Assembly (NCBI GenBank): GCA_038496675.1
Contig: CM076654.1
Location: 8,494,242-8,558,241 of the forward strand
DNA: 64,000 bases
Source of the DNA: Rachycentron canadum
Taxonomy: Eukaryota; Chordata; Actinopteri; Carangiformes; Rachycentridae
Direction of reading: 5' to 3'
Shown here: positions 54,364 through 64,000 of the stretch, piece after piece
How positions within the stretch are numbered: position 1 is the stretch's first letter
Layout: every line of letters starts with the position of its first letter
Program-made: the position numbers and the translations under genes
The notes under the pieces: model-generated
The model's input: the letters and a program-made list of their open reading frames with translations, nothing else
Database searches by the model: none
Told to the model about the DNA's origin: nothing

Positions 54364-56000
54364 TAATACTCTGCTGCAAGCAGAGGTTGTGGGCGGGACA
54401 CAAAGCCTGATTCAGATTTGTCAGTTGAGTTTTCCATTTTTTTTCCTAACTTTTTATGTGGTAGAAAATGATAAACAAATATTAATCATAGCAGAGTATT
54501 TTCAAAAAGTTTAAATTTAAAAACAATATCATGTTTTTATGCTGTTGTTATTTTACCTAAGATACAGGTCTAAGTGCCTCCTCAACCACCAAAGCAGAGC
54601 AAGTTATACATTGAAGCTATTCATAATATGTGACTGCTATTTTGTAATAGGTTTGTGATAACTATGCAAATGGAAAGGAGCAAATCAGTTGGGAAATCAT
54701 AACCTCTGTGCCGTAGATGTTACTTGTTGTTGCTACGTGAGGTTCACTTTGATATTATCTATGGAAGGAGTCAGTCAGATATAATATGAACAAAAGAGAG
54801 AAGTTATACCAAAAGATTCAGATTTCATGCAATGTGGACCTGTCCTGGAAGAACAGGTACATAAATAATGAGCCGAGATTTAGAATAATCTGAAAGAAAC
54901 AATCATAAAATTTGAAGAACAGCTTTTTAGGAAGGAACATTAATTATTTATGGAGTACAATAGCAGTAACAGATTTTTCTCGTGGCATATTCACTGACCA
55001 GTCCAGTGTGAATAATGTCTTAAATAAAAATAATTTCCTCTTTCTGTGACTCCAGTGTTATTAATAACACTAACAACATGTCTCTTTCAGTACAAGGTCA
55101 CATTTCATCGACAATGACTTGTGACCCCTCTCGGCCAAACAAGTGACAAACTAATTTCCAGTACACCATCACAGACTTCTATAAATACATTACCGACTAT
55201 TCAAGACTGTTGTGCCCAGTGCTAGAAACAAATAATCAGACTTTATTCCTTTCGATGGTATCCAAAGTGCATTTCTTTCTCTAATGAAGACTGAAAATTG
55301 CAACACATCGAGCGAAAAAAGACATCCGCTGGTTAATTGAATCATCACGGTTGAGCAGGTTTGAGATTAATTCCACGTAAGGAGAAGATCAAAGGCGAGC
55401 CAGTGAGAAGGATGTCGAGGGGAATAAGAGCACTGAGGCTTGTGGGATAATCCCATTAAGAGCTGCACATTCATTCAGACTGAGGATCCACAACTGTACA
55501 GTAGCCTACGTAAGACATCGAGGCTAAACAGTTAGTGATGGAGAGGGGGTCACAAGCAAACCTATTGGCTGCTCTCACAGTTTTAGAACATTGGGGTGAA
55601 TTATTCTGTGCTCTCAGTATAAAGCCTCTTTAATTATAATTTTGAGCAATGATCAATCACTATGAAAGCTATTTCAGAGTTTGTCTCTGGAACAGATTGG
55701 ATTACAAAAAATAAGAGAAATGCATGCGTCATTGCTTAATACTGATTGCCAAGGACATATTTTGAATACATTGGAATACACATACACATTTTAATTGTAC
55801 ATGTACACACATGTACCACTGATGTCCTCTCTGACTACACTGCAAGCTTTTGATGTAAAACTAGACTTTATCATTCTGGAGCCCATATATATCTGTGTAA
55901 ATATTAACATTTCCATACCACATAGTGTTCATCAAATCCATACAGCAATAATGAAGGGTAGCAAAAATCTGTAATTAAAGAAAGTTCACAGTTACTGTCT
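54364..56000. other. gene-free region between tandem duplication and repeats
   Basis: No coding exon. The part at about 55050-55510 is of higher complexity and holds several TTAATT/TAATCC words, so it may be a conserved non-coding element. That cannot be judged without alignments. Confidence 0.6.
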
Positions 56001-56004
56001 TTGT

Positions 56005-56250
56005 ATAGGGATAGTGGTGCTTTGAGCTAAATGCAAATGTTAGCATGCTAACATGCTCACCATGACACTGTTAACATGCTAATGTTAAGATCGTAAATTC
56101 AGCACAAAAGACAGAGGAGTTACTGTAATGAAGAGGACCAATACAAATTTGTCCCCGTTGATGCTGGTAGATGGAAAAAAGTTCAGAAATCAGTGAAGTT
56201 ACCACAATTATCCTGAGTGGCTCATGAATGCCTGTTGGTCGTCAGTCGAC
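56005..56250. repeat. dispersed fish repeat with TAGCATGCTAACATGCT core
   Basis: The words GCTTTGAGCTAAATG, TTAGCATGCTAACATGCTCA and TTAACATGCTAATGTT are typical of a teleost interspersed repeat of unknown class. Confidence 0.5.
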
Positions 56251-56304
56251 TAGATGTAGAGATGTTTCACTGAAGCCTACAATGTCCTAATAGTTGGTCA
56301 AGCC

Positions 56305-56900
56305 ATGTGTTTATCATTTTAGAAATATTCTGAAAACATGATCTTTTCTTACTCATGAAGACATAAGAGACCGTTTTACATGCCAATATTTCTTCTTGCC
56401 TTGATTATTGCAATAGCCTTTTTACTTGTCTAAGCCAAAAATCTATTAATTGACTCCAGAACCAACAGGCATGAACACACCACATTGTTTTGGCTCCTTT
56501 AAACTGGCTCCCCATGTTTTAAAATTGATTTTACGATCATTTTGGCCTCTCAATGTCTTTGTGATTCTTTATGGCCTTTCTCCAAAGTTCATTTATGACT
56601 GATTTGAGTTTAGGGTGTTTCTTCATCCAGATATTAAAAACAGTAAATGCTCCAAGGATCTGGAATTTAAACCTTTTAAACCTTATTTTTATCAGTCTAT
56701 CCTAATTTCATTTGAGTTTTTATTTCATTTGTCTTTTTTATTTATTTCATAATTTCTTTGATCATACATCTCTGAATTGGTTGTATCGTTTTTGGGTTTA
56801 TTTTGCTCTTGTGTTGTAGCACAGTTACTTTGTAACCCCAACAAAGATTATGAGTATGATGATGATTGTGATGATTATTATAACATACTATATGTAATAT
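56305..56900 (+). mobile_element. decayed L2-type LINE 3' end (reverse transcriptase ORF2 remnant)
   Basis: In broken frames it reads LDYCNS, CLSQKSIN, LQNQQA, HTTLFWLL, TGSPCFKIDF, aligning by eye with the L2 reverse-transcriptase C-terminal run (LDYCN...L...IN.LQ..QN, then LHWLPV.FRIDFKI). It continues into an L2-like 3' tail (GTTTATTTTGCTCTTGTGTTG, ACTTTGTAAC, then ATTATTA-like repeats). Stops and frameshifts show it is dead. Confidence 0.65.
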
Positions 56901-57889
56901 ATTATAATTATAGTAAGGTGATTCATGGTGGTGCAAGAAGAAAAGAAAAGTCAGGAGAGCACCAAAGTCTTTAACCCTCTGGGGAACATGAATCTTTGTA
57001 TAAAATTTAATCGCAATGCATCCAGTGGCCTAGTTTCTGAGATATTTCAATCTGGTCCAGAGTGGTGTTACTGGCATGGATTAAAAAGCAAGATTTGAAT
57101 CTTCTGACCAAATTTAAAATTTCTGATCCTTTGTCAATTGCCCTGATCAAAACCAACAGTAGACAACAGTGTTGTTTAAGGCGACGGTATGTAAATGTTT
57201 CATCTACAGTTTTGCAATAAATGAATAAGTAAATAACTAAATAAGTAAAGCTTCCCAGTACCACAGAAGCACATTGTGTATTGTATTTAGTGTTGGACTA
57301 CAATCAAGAACATATCCCCATTTTCAGATCTAAAGAAGAGAACAGCATTGTGGTTGTGAGGCATACAAATAAAGCAAACACCAAGTGAACATGAAGCTCT
57401 GAAATGAAATGGGAGTAAGCTCATAAAAAGTCACCCACAAAACCAATACATAAAAAATTTGCTTTATCATGCAAGTTATATTTATTTTTAAATTGTCAAG
57501 GTCATATAAACAATAGACAGCAGAGATGTTAAACCTCCCAGAGAATACTGAATAAAGTAAGAGCAGATGGAAAGTTTGCCAAGAAATATAATGGATCACA
57601 GATTTTCATGACAAACAACTAAAAAGAAAATAATTAAATCCACCATAGGCTGTAAATTTGAGGTTAATAAAATAATTCTTCAAATAAATATGCTACGATC
57701 AAAGCTAACATAATAAAGACACAGAATAAAATATCTGGCAAAGACAATACAAAGTATCTATTGATGCAATTAGTCAAATGAGATATTTTCTTTTAAATGG
57801 CATTTTTACAGAGAAATGAATGGCTGTGTGATTGTGTGTGCCTGTTCACTTCTTGGTGTGAGTCTGTGTGTAAGTCTGAGTCTGTGTAT

Positions 57890-57946
<57 letters not shown>

Positions 57947-57961
57947 TGAATGTGTGCGATC
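56901..57961. other. crhbp 3' UTR / intergenic region
   Basis: The convergent end of minus-strand crhbp. No exon seen. Minus-strand AATAAA at 57486-57481, 475 bp past the stop, is a possible poly(A) signal. The CA/GT tract at 57891-57940 would lie in the 3' UTR. Confidence 0.55.
57891..57940. repeat. (GT)n microsatellite downstream of crhbp stop
   Basis: About 22 GT units on the plus strand, so CA units in the crhbp transcript, beginning about 20 nt after the stop codon. Confidence 0.95.
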
Positions 57962-58116
57962 TCATTCCACAGTGCAGAAGTTATCCAGACTGTTCTCTCT
58001 GGTCTTTGGGAGCTCGTTGTGTTCCAGTAGTCGGTACTGGAAGGAAACGCGGTTGATATAGTTCCCACTGGACACCAGCCTCACCACCGAGTTATCACAA
58101 CCAATCTTCATCTGGG
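57962..58116 (-). CDS. crhbp: crhbp last exon
   Basis: It encodes QMKIGCDNSVVRLVSSGNYI through ELPKTRENSLDNFCTVE and TGA. Acceptor CTTCAG on the minus strand. Phase 1 entry completes an Ala codon. Confidence 0.95.
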
Positions 58117-61100
58117 CTGAAGAGCCAAAGAGAAAAACAGACACTTTACACTGGAGCACATACAGAGCATTCTTGTTCTCCAGCCAGCCCTTCTCAGCCT
58201 GGTTATGACAAGTGTAAGAGTAGGATTAATCTTTGCGCTCATTTTTCGAAATCATGGTAAATGTATAAATCTAAATCTGATATTGTATAAAAGATGTATA
58301 CTATACCTATTGAAAATGGAGATATAGGAATTGATTCTTCAAGTGTTAATAAAAGATTTTTGATACACTTTTACCATAAATATTCATGGGTTATTTTCTC
58401 AGAAAATAAAGAAATGTATTGACTTGTACAATGATTGGTTTATTTAGTAACATTAAAATGGGGATTTTATTATTATTTTTGAAAGAATCTGCAGCATGAA
58501 GTGTCAGATTTTTTAAATATTATTGGAAACATATTTTGAACTGTCCTCACCATGAGAGGGTCTTGCTGCTGTAACATTTCAGTGAACAGGTTATTGTAAT
58601 ATGGGATCACAATATGCAGCTGAAACGTAGTTTAAATGTCTTCATCAGAACACAGTGTTTCAAAAATCAGAGTAATCTTCAGTAAATATCAATGCTAGGA
58701 ATATCATAGCGTAGTGTAACGTAGCATAGCATAGCACTTCAAAGCACGGCACAGTATAGTAAGCTTTTAGGACATAGCATAGCATGACACAATATATGTT
58801 GCATAGCACAGTATAGTCATAGTCGAGTACAGGAAGTCAGATTTACAAATTATCACTGTTCTTATAGAAATCTGCTGTTGGGGTTCAGACTCACCAAGCC
58901 CACTGAGGGAGTAACAGAGGTCAGCTACAGGGAACATCTGGGAGGTATCCACCCCATTCCCCCCTAGAAGTTCCACGTAGTCACCTAACCCTGAACAACC
59001 CGACCACACCTGCCTCTGGAAAATACAAAGTAACACAAAGTATTATGGTGCTGAACAGAAGTGAAAACAAGCCAGGAACTTATCAACGCTGCATATTTTT
59101 GTAGTTTTTTGTATCTTGTGTGCCCACTAGCCCATGCACAAGGATACACATATTCCTGCAGACAGGAGAGGTTGGTAATGTCCACATGGGCCACATGCAC
59201 GCTGTGGACAGGGGCAAAATATGACGTCCCTGGTTTTACACATTTCTACTGATCGATAGCTGGTGCCCCCGAAAAAGTAACAGTGCAAGGCATAAAAAGG
59301 AAAAGAAGGACTGCAAGTCAATGTGAGGTGGTAGAGCTGTCCATACAAATTATCTTTGTAATTATAATACTTGACTTTGGAACACTTACAACTTTCCACA
59401 ACTTTAGAGTAGAAATGTCAGGTTGTTGTATTTGGCTCAGTAGATGCAGTACTTACAGTTTATCATAATGTCAGCAGTCTGGCAGCCAGTGTCATACCAG
59501 CTGCCAACATCTTCAGGAGTCATTGCTATGTAGCAACACTTACAAAACTTACATATGACCCCATGAAACATCTAGATTCTTCTGTTCACATTCTGTTCTG
59601 TAATTTTTTATTTCTTGGTTTTCATCACATTGGAAAACATGATTTAAAAGATTCTACTAAACTTCTAACTACTACTAACTACTACTAGTATAAAGACTGG
59701 ACATAGGTTTAATTTTCTTCCCGTTGCTGTCACTTTTTGTATTCTTCTACTTTATTTGACTCCTTGTTTTGATTGTTAATTTTTCTTAAATCTGCAATAA
59801 GGATAAAATATATTTTGGTCACTTGGGGGCAGTGCAAACAAGTGACTTTATACCAAACAAAACACACACACACACATACATCCAGCAGTTACAGAACAAC
59901 TTTATCATCCATTTGGAATCATCCTTCTTGGCTGGCGAATGTGAGCCCAACGTTCATTCTCTGTTTTTGGCCTCTACAGGCTCCTGAGGGAAATACAATA
60001 TCTGGCTCTTTTGCTGTTAAATGTTCCACTATGTTCTGTCTGCCTTTTGTTGCGCAGCAGGTAGGGAACAGGGTTGTCAGAACATTTTTTGGTGGAGACA
60101 GCTGCCTGCTGGGGCCAAAAACGATGCTATAAGAGCGCTGAGTTTAAAGTTAAGTTACCTAAACAATAAGCCGAAAGTCATAAAGCCCTTTAAAGCTACT
60201 GACAGCAGCAGAATCAGTGATAACGCTCTCATGACCATAAGTGTCCTTTTTCACATTGTTTTCACTGTGCCATTTGATTTTTTTTTACGATTTCATTGCA
60301 TTATACATGTAAAACTGGCTGACATCTTTATCACACATTCAATATGAGTTTACATTAATACATTTACATTACATTTTTTGCAGTTATTAATATCTTCAAA
60401 TGGAAAAAAATATGACAGATGCAACTAAATAGTTTGGAATAGTTTATGGAACCATATTTATATACTTTTTAGCTTATAAACTTTCATATCTATATGGTGA
60501 CATTAGATATATAGCTGGAGCAGGTTAGTTAGCTTAAGTATTTGTGCAAATTACACAAGATTGAACATGTTGATTAGAGTTGTGTCTTTATAGGTGCTTG
60601 TAGGCGGATTTATTGTTATGCTGTTATGCTTTTTCCCCTGTTTGCAGTCTTTGTGTTACACTGAGTTGGCTCCAGGAGAGTGGCATTGATCTCTAACTCT
60701 CAGCAAGAATAAGCACATTTCCAAACACATTGAACTATTCCGTTATGATAAGCATGTAACAAACATCTTATAGCAACAAATATATTGAAAACACATTATT
60801 AATTTTAAATGACTAAAAATAGTCATCAAGCCGAACAAGCCATTTAACCACACTTTCTGAATCTTTATGAAAATATTTAAAATGATAAATTGAGTGAATA
60901 TAATATTCCAGAAAAAATAACATAATGCTCTCCTTACAAAAACTGTTTTAGTTTCTGTTTAGGTTTTAGTAGTATGAATTAAAATAAGAGGATGTCAAGC
61001 TGTACTAATTTAAAGAGTAGTGTGACTGGCACTCAGGTAAACATATGTGTATCTCCTTTTCAATTGTTAGTGGCTTCACTGAGAACATTTCTGTCAGTAA

Positions 61101-61225
61101 CCAGACACTGGCAGTCAAACCAGATGCCACTGTTATGATGCATTGATCAAATTCAATACATTATGAATTTGAGCACATAAAGAAAAATTTCCGTAAAGAG
61201 AACTTGGTGATACCAGAGGTGATAC

Positions 61226-61276
<51 letters not shown>

Positions 61277-61463
61277 TCACCTGTGGGCTGAGCTCATTGC
61301 TTTTGGCCTGCCCAAGGCTGAGTTCTGTCAGTCTGATCTCCACAGGGTAGATGATGGAGAAGCTGCAGTTCCTGCGTTGGTGTGGTATCACCATGGTGAA
61401 GCTGCCCTCTGGACTCTGAGACATGATGTTACAGGCTTTACACACACGCACACACACACACAT

Positions 61464-61499
<36 letters not shown>

Positions 61500-62935
61500 G
61501 GAGACAGGAGCAGAGGTTTCAAATGAACAGTTCCCCATCACCAGAGAAACTCATTATTGACACCTTATGTTACAAATTGGACATAATCAAGGCTGACTGC
61601 GGGGAGGGGACACAATTAGGGCAGAGCATGGAAATCCAATTCCAGTTCTGATGACAAAGATAAGAAAATAATGAAATTTGAATTGATAACAGTATGGTAG
61701 ACTAGACAGTCACCAACAGGAGTCGGAACACTTTACTCCTGCAGACATGTTGTTCATTTGGAAAAATTTTCATGGAAAAGGAGCTTTGGCAATCAAAGCT
61801 GAAGGAAGACTGTTGGAATAAATATTATGGGGTGTTATTTCTTCTGCAAGTGAAAGATCTGAATGACTTCTGACTGGTGTTTATGCGTGTGTGTGGTAAC
61901 CTTCACTCACTTTATGCAGGAACAGAATGAATATAAATAAAATCTGCTTTTATTTTTGATGAATCGTTCCTGCATGACAGTATTTTCAAAACTCTGTTTC
62001 CCAAATAGAGGACTATACTTTAAGCTACTTGGCCAAGAGGGGTCTACAGATGCTGAGGGACAGAGCTCATTTGCTGCTGCTAATTTACACATTATAAGCA
62101 CATCACATCTTTGCATACATGCACATATTGACTGCATACATGCACATATTGACTGTTTTTTATGGTCAGTTTAAACAGTGATTAGTTACAGTGAAGAGCT
62201 GGCAGGTGGAGGTTAAGGCAGGGCTGCTTGATGTTTTAGAGGTGGCTGATTTGCAATCAGATAAAATACAGGGACATTACTGTGAACAGCAAATGTTAAT
62301 GTTCAATAAATTTGAATAAAATCTCACATCCTGTCTTGAGATAATCCATGTGATAATCCTGTGATTGTTACGTTATGTTGCTTGACACAGTGTTAACAAC
62401 AGGTTTGTCAAGCAGCTGGAAAACAGGTGCATCCTTCTTATTCAATCTCTTCCTGTCGCTCTCGGCCTTGAATAATGCTCAGCCAAGCGCAAATGTCCAG
62501 GAAGAACACACATACATACACACAAGCAAGTACCACCAGACTATTCCTCATCTCAAAACACAAACAACACAAATCCAATTTAGATGCAAGTCCTTGGTCC
62601 TTGTTTATATTTTTTCATCTCTTTTTTTTTTTTAGCTTTTTCTTTTTTGGACTTGATTTCTGTTTATTTTGGTTTCAAACTTTTAAGCCACAAATTGACC
62701 TGAAAGATGTGCAGCAGGACTCACGGAAGGGGTTGTGCAGCTTCTTGACAGCGAGGGTGAAGCCACTGTCGGGGCTGTGAATGCGGAAGAAGATCATGGC
62801 GACGTTCTGAGAGGAGCGGCTGGTGGAGCCTGGTGCTGGAGAGGAGCAGTAGTCTGTGTAGCGCTGGTGCAGAGAGAGCTGGTGATCCCGACTACTGGGG
62901 AACTTCTCTCCCTTCAGAACCCAGCCGTCAAACAT
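57962..62935 (-). CDS. crhbp: crhbp: corticotropin-releasing hormone binding protein (3' part, last four coding exons)
   Basis: A secreted glycoprotein that binds and neutralises CRH-family peptides in brain, pituitary and plasma. Minus-strand exons 62935-62725, 61435-61281, 59009-58895 and 58116-57962 join in frame to about 211 aa, from MFDGWVLKGEKFPSS to DNFCTVE-stop. Conserved marks: SSQNVAMIFFRIHSPDSGFT, the cysteine pairs PC/NC, GC/LC and GC/FC known in the family, an N-glycosylation sequon in RRNCS, and CDNSVVRLVSSG. The human protein has 322 aa, so roughly the first third (signal peptide and first CUB-like part) is encoded beyond position 64000. It is convergent with the Ly6 gene. Confidence 0.95.
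58117..58894 (-). other. crhbp last intron
   Basis: 778 bp. The stretch 58695-58820 is made of irregular AGCATAGCATAG-like repeats; nothing else recognised. Confidence 0.8.
58695..58820. repeat. irregular (ATAGC)n minisatellite-like tract
   Basis: Many imperfect copies of a CATAGCATAG-type word in crhbp's last intron. Confidence 0.6.
58895..59009 (-). CDS. crhbp: crhbp penultimate exon
   Basis: It encodes VWSGCSGLGDYVELLGGNGV and DLCYSLSGL. Two acceptors lie six bases apart (exon start 59015 or 59009). The upstream one would add Arg-Gln. I prefer 59009 because it fits the family length better. Donor G|GTGAGT. Confidence 0.92.
59930..60240 (+). repeat. dispersed fish repeat fragment
   Basis: The words TTGGCTGGCGAATGTGAGCC, GCCTCTACAGGCTCCTGAGG, AATGTTCCACTATGTTC and TGGTGGAGACAGCTGCCTGC resemble a repeat seen often in teleost introns. 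The match is from memory. Confidence 0.45.
61230..61274. repeat. (GT)n / (CA)n beside crhbp donor
   Basis: On the minus strand the CA repeat starts five bases after the donor dinucleotide of the 61435-61281 exon. Confidence 0.95.
61281..61435 (-). CDS. crhbp: crhbp exon with PCNIMSQSPEG
   Basis: It encodes PCNIMSQSPEGSFTMVIPHQ, then RRNCSFSIIYPVEIRLTELS and LGQAKSNELSPQ. 155 nt, phase 1 to phase 0, so skipping would shift the frame. Both splice sites abut microsatellites. Confidence 0.95.
61441..61502. repeat. (CA)n(GA)n tract at crhbp acceptor
   Basis: On the minus strand it reads as CT repeats then TG repeats leading into TAAAG|CC, so the microsatellite itself supplies the polypyrimidine tract. 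Confidence 0.95.
62725..62935 (-). CDS. crhbp: crhbp exon, first in window
   Basis: It encodes MFDGWVLKGEKFPSSRDHQL through SSQNVAMIFFRIHSPDSGFT and LHNPF. It opens after a clean CCCCCTGCAG acceptor. The initial Met is an internal residue (Val in the human sequence I recall), not a start codon. Confidence 0.95.
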
Positions 62936-64000
62936 CTGCAGGGGGAAAGATTTAGAATAAGTTTGCATAAAAATATATAACACAAGGCAATGCTTTACCC
63001 ATTTTATCAATTCAGAATTTCGCCCTTTTCATTTGAAACCTTGATCTAAAACAATCAATTTAGCTGCGTACTAGTGCTCCAGGTATTAGTACGAACTTGT
63101 ACTATAGCAGGTGTAAAGCTGGATGTTGAGTAACTATGACAAGTTGCTAATTGCTGACAGTTTTTTTGTAGAAAGACTGGTAAGACGTAGCTGAATGGAG
63201 ATACTAAAATAACATCTAGCACGATCATATGATATTTGTCTGTTATTAATAAGTGCAGCGTGAACATGATTGTCAATGGGAGACTCTGCAGCTATGGGGA
63301 ATTAATATGTGGTTAACCAACAAACTGAGCCGAAAAAGGCTAAAAACTGATGACAGCAAGTGTATTGAATTCATGATTCAGTTGATCAACGTGCCAGTCT
63401 CCAAAAATCATTAAGCTTTTCTTTTTAGCTCGATTCAAGCATGTACTCATACACTCACATATTTTACCATCAACGGGCAATTAAGGTGGCTTTTCTACAG
63501 CTGTCAATTCAAAAAGATTGAGAGCACCATCCACAATGCTGAGTCGTGAATCTTATTTGCTTACCACCATTATCCAGTGAGAATTCAGCTCTATAAATAT
63601 TCAGTTAATCGTGTTTAAACACACAAGCGTGTTAAAAAAGACACTGATGTGTAGTGTTGTGGTTTTGTTGAGCATGACAGGCATCATTCTCATGATGTTC
63701 ACATAGATGCTGTTGATTTACAGAAACACTTCAAACCCTGTCTGTATTAAAAAGTAGATACAATTCCCAGACCTTCTCCCTGAAGTGTCTTTTACTAGTT
63801 TGGCCCACACGAACTGACACTGCAATATAACTGGCAGGCTTGGCTTCAGAAGCAAAGCCTCATCTTCCCACACTTGCTCTGGGTGATGTGACCAATGCAG
63901 AGTGTGGTGTTTGGCCTTTAAGCGCTTCCTTAACCCTGTTTGGCACCATTTAAATCAAACCGGAGAAGATGAGATAGAATTCAGGGCAATGGCAAAGCAC
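62936..64000 (-). other. crhbp upstream intron (to window edge)
   Basis: No exon matching the N-terminal part of CRHBP is visible, so the intron continues past the window. No other feature recognised. Confidence 0.75.

Larger units (their letters stand above)
59010..61280 (-). other. crhbp intron between its two middle exons in the window
   Basis: 2.3 kb. It contains a dispersed repeat at about 59930-60240 and begins, on the minus strand, with the CA repeat at 61230-61274. Confidence 0.75.

Noticed and set aside
59773..60347. Overlapping ORFs of 119 and 108 codons in the crhbp intron
   Set aside because: They coincide with a dispersed repeat and have no domain, splice or homology support.
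62932..62935. ATG at the start of the first crhbp exon in the window as a translation start
   Set aside because: It follows a strong splice acceptor and lies at an internal position of the CRHBP family; a start here would lose the signal peptide of a secreted protein.

Overview
The window looks like chromosomal DNA of a ray-finned (teleost) fish, probably a percomorph. The genes are split by GT-AG introns, the proteins resemble vertebrate orthologues closely, and the non-coding DNA is AT-rich and full of long CA/GT, GA/CT and AT microsatellites and interspersed repeats of the kind common in fish. The species call is inference; no database was searched.

Layout. (1) 1-37219, plus strand: a complete rasgrf2 gene, encoding the Ras/Rac guanine-nucleotide exchange factor Ras-GRF2. 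I resolve 28 constitutive coding exons (1270 codons plus stop). Intron 1 is 13.9 kb. A CpG-rich promoter/5' leader carries short upstream ORFs. Intron 15 holds a frame-preserving 93-nt exon, probably an optional cassette, that would add 31 residues next to the REM domain. (2) 37220-44227: rasgrf2 3' UTR and intergenic DNA, with a possible non-coding first exon of the next gene near 42240-42319. (3) 44252-48395, plus strand: a complete mitochondrial creatine kinase gene of nine coding exons (415 aa), best called ckmt2, with a poly(A) signal at 48508. (4) 50465-51048, plus strand: a small three-exon gene for a GPI-anchored Ly6/CD59-type three-finger protein (107 aa), with a candidate TATA box. 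(5) 51100-57900: gene-free, with a diverged tandem duplication, an L2-type LINE remnant and other repeat debris. (6) 57962-62935, minus strand: the last four coding exons of crhbp (corticotropin-releasing-hormone binding protein); its 5' exons lie beyond the right edge.

The genes form no operon or shared pathway. rasgrf2 next to ckmt2 matches the human 5q14 order as I remember it. The Ly6 gene and an inverted crhbp immediately downstream do not match that order and may mark a lineage-specific rearrangement.

The most interesting signals concern splicing: the 93-nt cassette; intron 17 of rasgrf2, which begins and ends with about 35 GT/TG units beside an in-frame 90-nt exon; the TG-rich 3' splice sites that recur through the locus; and a crhbp exon with microsatellites at both splice sites.
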